From: Lachnoclostridium sp. UBA1308
GTDB taxonomy: Bacteria > Bacillota > Clostridia > Lachnospirales > Lachnospiraceae
NCBI GenBank assembly: GCA_002307215.1
Contig: DBTU01000011.1
Location: 2,457-55,136, forward strand
DNA: 52,680 nucleotides
Direction: 5' to 3'
Shown: piece after piece, positions 51,397-52,680 of the stretch
Numbering within the stretch: the first letter of the stretch is position 1
Layout: every line of letters starts with the position of its first letter
Made by a program: the position numbers and the translations under genes
Notes under the pieces: model-generated
The model's database searches: none
Seen by the model: the letters and a program-made list of their open reading frames with translations, nothing else
Told to the model about the DNA's origin: nothing

Positions 51397-52401
51397 ATGC
51401 CAAACAATGAATCTTTATCTGTGCAAGAGGTTGCAGAACTACTCGGAATCTCAAAAAACACAGTATATGATTTAATAAAGCGTAATCAAATACCGTCCTA
51501 TCGGGTTGGCCACAAGCTAAGGATTGATTATCAGGATATTGAATTATATAAAGCCAAGAGTAGATCCGGTACAAGCCAAACATTTGGCAATAATTCCGGA
51601 ATATTGGTTGGCTCCTATAATATACCGCCATCCGTAGCGAGTTCCTCAAAGTCTGATTACTCGCATAAAATTTCCGCTAATGCCTCTAGTAGTTTTAATA
51701 ACCTGATCATATGCGGCCAGGACATGCTCCTAGATATTCTTGCAAGCTATCTGGAACGTCCCCCATATAATTTGAAAGCCCTACGGTCTTATACCGGAAG
51801 CTATAACGGTCTGGTTGAATTATATAAAGGTAATGTTTCTATAGCCTCCGCTCACTTATGGGATGCGCAGACCAATTCGTACAATCTTCCTTACTTGCAC
51901 AGTCTCTTACCCGGCTTTTCCTGCTATGTTGTTAATTTAGCTTACCGGATGCAGGGGTTTTATGTAGCAAAGGGTAATCCAAAAGGCATCTTAGCTTGGG
52001 AAGATCTTGCAAAGCCTAATATAACCATGATCAACCGTGAATTGGGTTGTGGGGTTCGTGTATTAATAGATGAATCAATAAAGTTACATGGTGTCAGCAA
52101 GCAAAGCATTGTCGGATATCACAATAATGAATTTTCTCACATTTCAGTTGCAAGTGCAGTTGCCAGAGGGGATGCCGATGTATCGGTAGGCAACGAAAAA
52201 ACATCCCACCAAGTAGAAAACATTGATTTTGTTCCTATTCAGAAGGAACGTCTTGATTTAATTATTCCAAAAGATGTTATACATGAATCAACCCTTGGTG
52301 CCGTGCTTGAAATCCTTAACTCAGCCTTTTTTAAATCAGAGTTGCTCGGAATCGGCGGTTATGACATCAGTGATACCGGAAAAATCATTGCCGAAATTTA
52401 A
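51397..52401 (+). CDS. HTH plus periplasmic-binding-like ligand domain regulator (right copy)
   Basis: A 334-residue paralogue of the gene at 12753-13709. The N-terminal HTH (SVQEVAELLGISKNTVYDLIK, residues 7-27) is followed by a Ser/Asn-rich linker (about 50-95) and a PBP-like ligand domain (CGQDMLLDILASYLE, GSYNGLVELYKG, QGFYVAKGNPKGI, NRELGCGVRVLIDE, VARGDADVSVGNEKTSHQ). It is divergent from vnfH and shares a 470-base promoter region with it, so it is the first candidate for direct control of the vnf operon, with molybdate, vanadate or a related oxyanion as ligand (inference). AAGGAGG lies before the ATG. Confidence 0.83.
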   Translation: MPNNESLSVQEVAELLGISKNTVYDLIKRNQIPSYRVGHKLRIDYQDIELYKAKSRSGTSQTFGNNSGILVGSYNIPPSVASSSKSDYSHKISANASSSFNNLIICGQDMLLDILASYLERPPYNLKALRSYTGSYNGLVELYKGNVSIASAHLWDAQTNSYNLPYLHSLLPGFSCYVVNLAYRMQGFYVAKGNPKGILAWEDLAKPNITMINRELGCGVRVLIDESIKLHGVSKQSIVGYHNNEFSHISVASAVARGDADVSVGNEKTSHQVENIDFVPIQKERLDLIIPKDVIHESTLGAVLEILNSAFFKSELLGIGGYDISDTGKIIAEI

Positions 52402-52459
52402 AGTTATTGATATGACATAATTAGCGATTTCATAAATTTATTTTGTTATTAATTATCAT

Positions 52460-52504
52460 GAGCAGTTACCAACCCGAATATTCGGTTTGATAGCTGCTCT
52501 TTTC
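52460..52504 (+). terminator. Terminator after the right-hand regulator
   Basis: GAGCAG...CTGCTC outer stem with an inner CCGAATATTCGG palindrome, followed by TTTTCTT. Confidence 0.85.
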
Positions 52505-52562
52505 TTATGTAATACTTACAGTTCAGCCTAGCAAGGATAGTGACAAGACCGGGAAAGAAATG

Positions 52563-52668
52563 TTTCCATATAGGAGCCGCTTTCGCTAAGTTGCATTACG
52601 TAGCGGTACATAAAGCTCTAAAGGACAGAGCCAAAGTACCGACGAATGCAAATACTTCTATATGGAAA
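52563..52668. repeat. Nested palindromic element at the right edge
   Basis: Three concentric stems: TTTCCATATAG (52563-52573) with CTATATGGAAA (52658-52668); TTGCATTACGTAGCGGTAC (52591-52609) with GTACCGACGAATGCAA (52636-52651); and GCTCT (52615-52619) with AGAGC (52627-52631). There is no ORF. Such compact, perfectly nested symmetry fits a MITE/REP-like repeat or a small structured RNA. Confidence 0.6.
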
Positions 52669-52680
52669 TCACTTTTTCCC

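Noticed and set aside
52563..52668. tRNA or rRNA fragment
   Set aside because: The fold is a single nested stem with no cloverleaf, anticodon arm or rRNA similarity.

Overview
The window comes from a low-GC, Gram-positive anaerobe of the Clostridia, most like Lachnospiraceae. The signs are strong GGAGG ribosome sites, a T-box leader, several TTG/GTG starts, NifI-type PII genes and a homocitrate synthase split into two subunits. The exact genus cannot be read from the sequence alone.

Left part (1-12.6 kb): mostly housekeeping genes. A PilZ (c-di-GMP) protein, a flotillin, an MFS transporter, release factor 3 (prfC, TTG start), a T-box-controlled alanine-type aminotransferase, and a MarR-controlled heterodimeric ABC exporter with a consensus promoter and overlapping operator. 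The first 460 bases hold a GC-rich structured stretch, an outward promoter and a nested inverted repeat, with no gene.

Metal and nitrogenase island (12.7-52.4 kb): bracketed by two paralogous regulators, each a DNA-binding HTH fused to a periplasmic-binding-like ligand domain (12753-13709 minus, 51397-52401 plus). Three operons lie between them. (A) Minus strand, 23087 to 13828: a cell-wall-anchored and a lipoprotein substrate-binding protein, two FecCD permeases and an ATPase, followed by a nucleosidase-like protein, an internally duplicated protein starting with a DFVTNSSS motif, and a radical SAM protein. (B) Plus strand, 23558 to 34438: MoxR ATPase, DUF58 protein, a membrane protein with a DUF4129-like tail, two nitrogenase-component-1-like proteins (one with the full cysteine triad, one degenerate), a FecCD permease, an ATPase and two tandem substrate-binding lipoproteins. 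(C) Minus strand, 50925 to 34537: a vanadium nitrogenase cluster in the order vnfH, nifI1, nifI2, a second nifI1, vnfD, vnfG, vnfK, vnfE, vnfN, nifB, nifV-alpha, nifV-omega, anfO-like, then a VWA/metallopeptidase-like protein, an AAA+ ATPase and a leucine-rich-repeat protein.

How it fits together (inference): operon C carries much of what is needed to build FeV-cofactor (NifB, VnfEN, homocitrate synthase), the enzyme (VnfHDGK) and its PII-type switch (NifI). No ModABC-like importer is visible, so the FecBCD-type systems A and B are candidates for bringing in vanadate, molybdate or a metal chelate, and the flanking regulators are candidates for sensing it. The most novel parts are the nitrogenase-like pair fused into a MoxR/transport operon, the AAA+/VWA/LRR trio at the end of the vnf operon, and the radical SAM plus duplicated-protein module.
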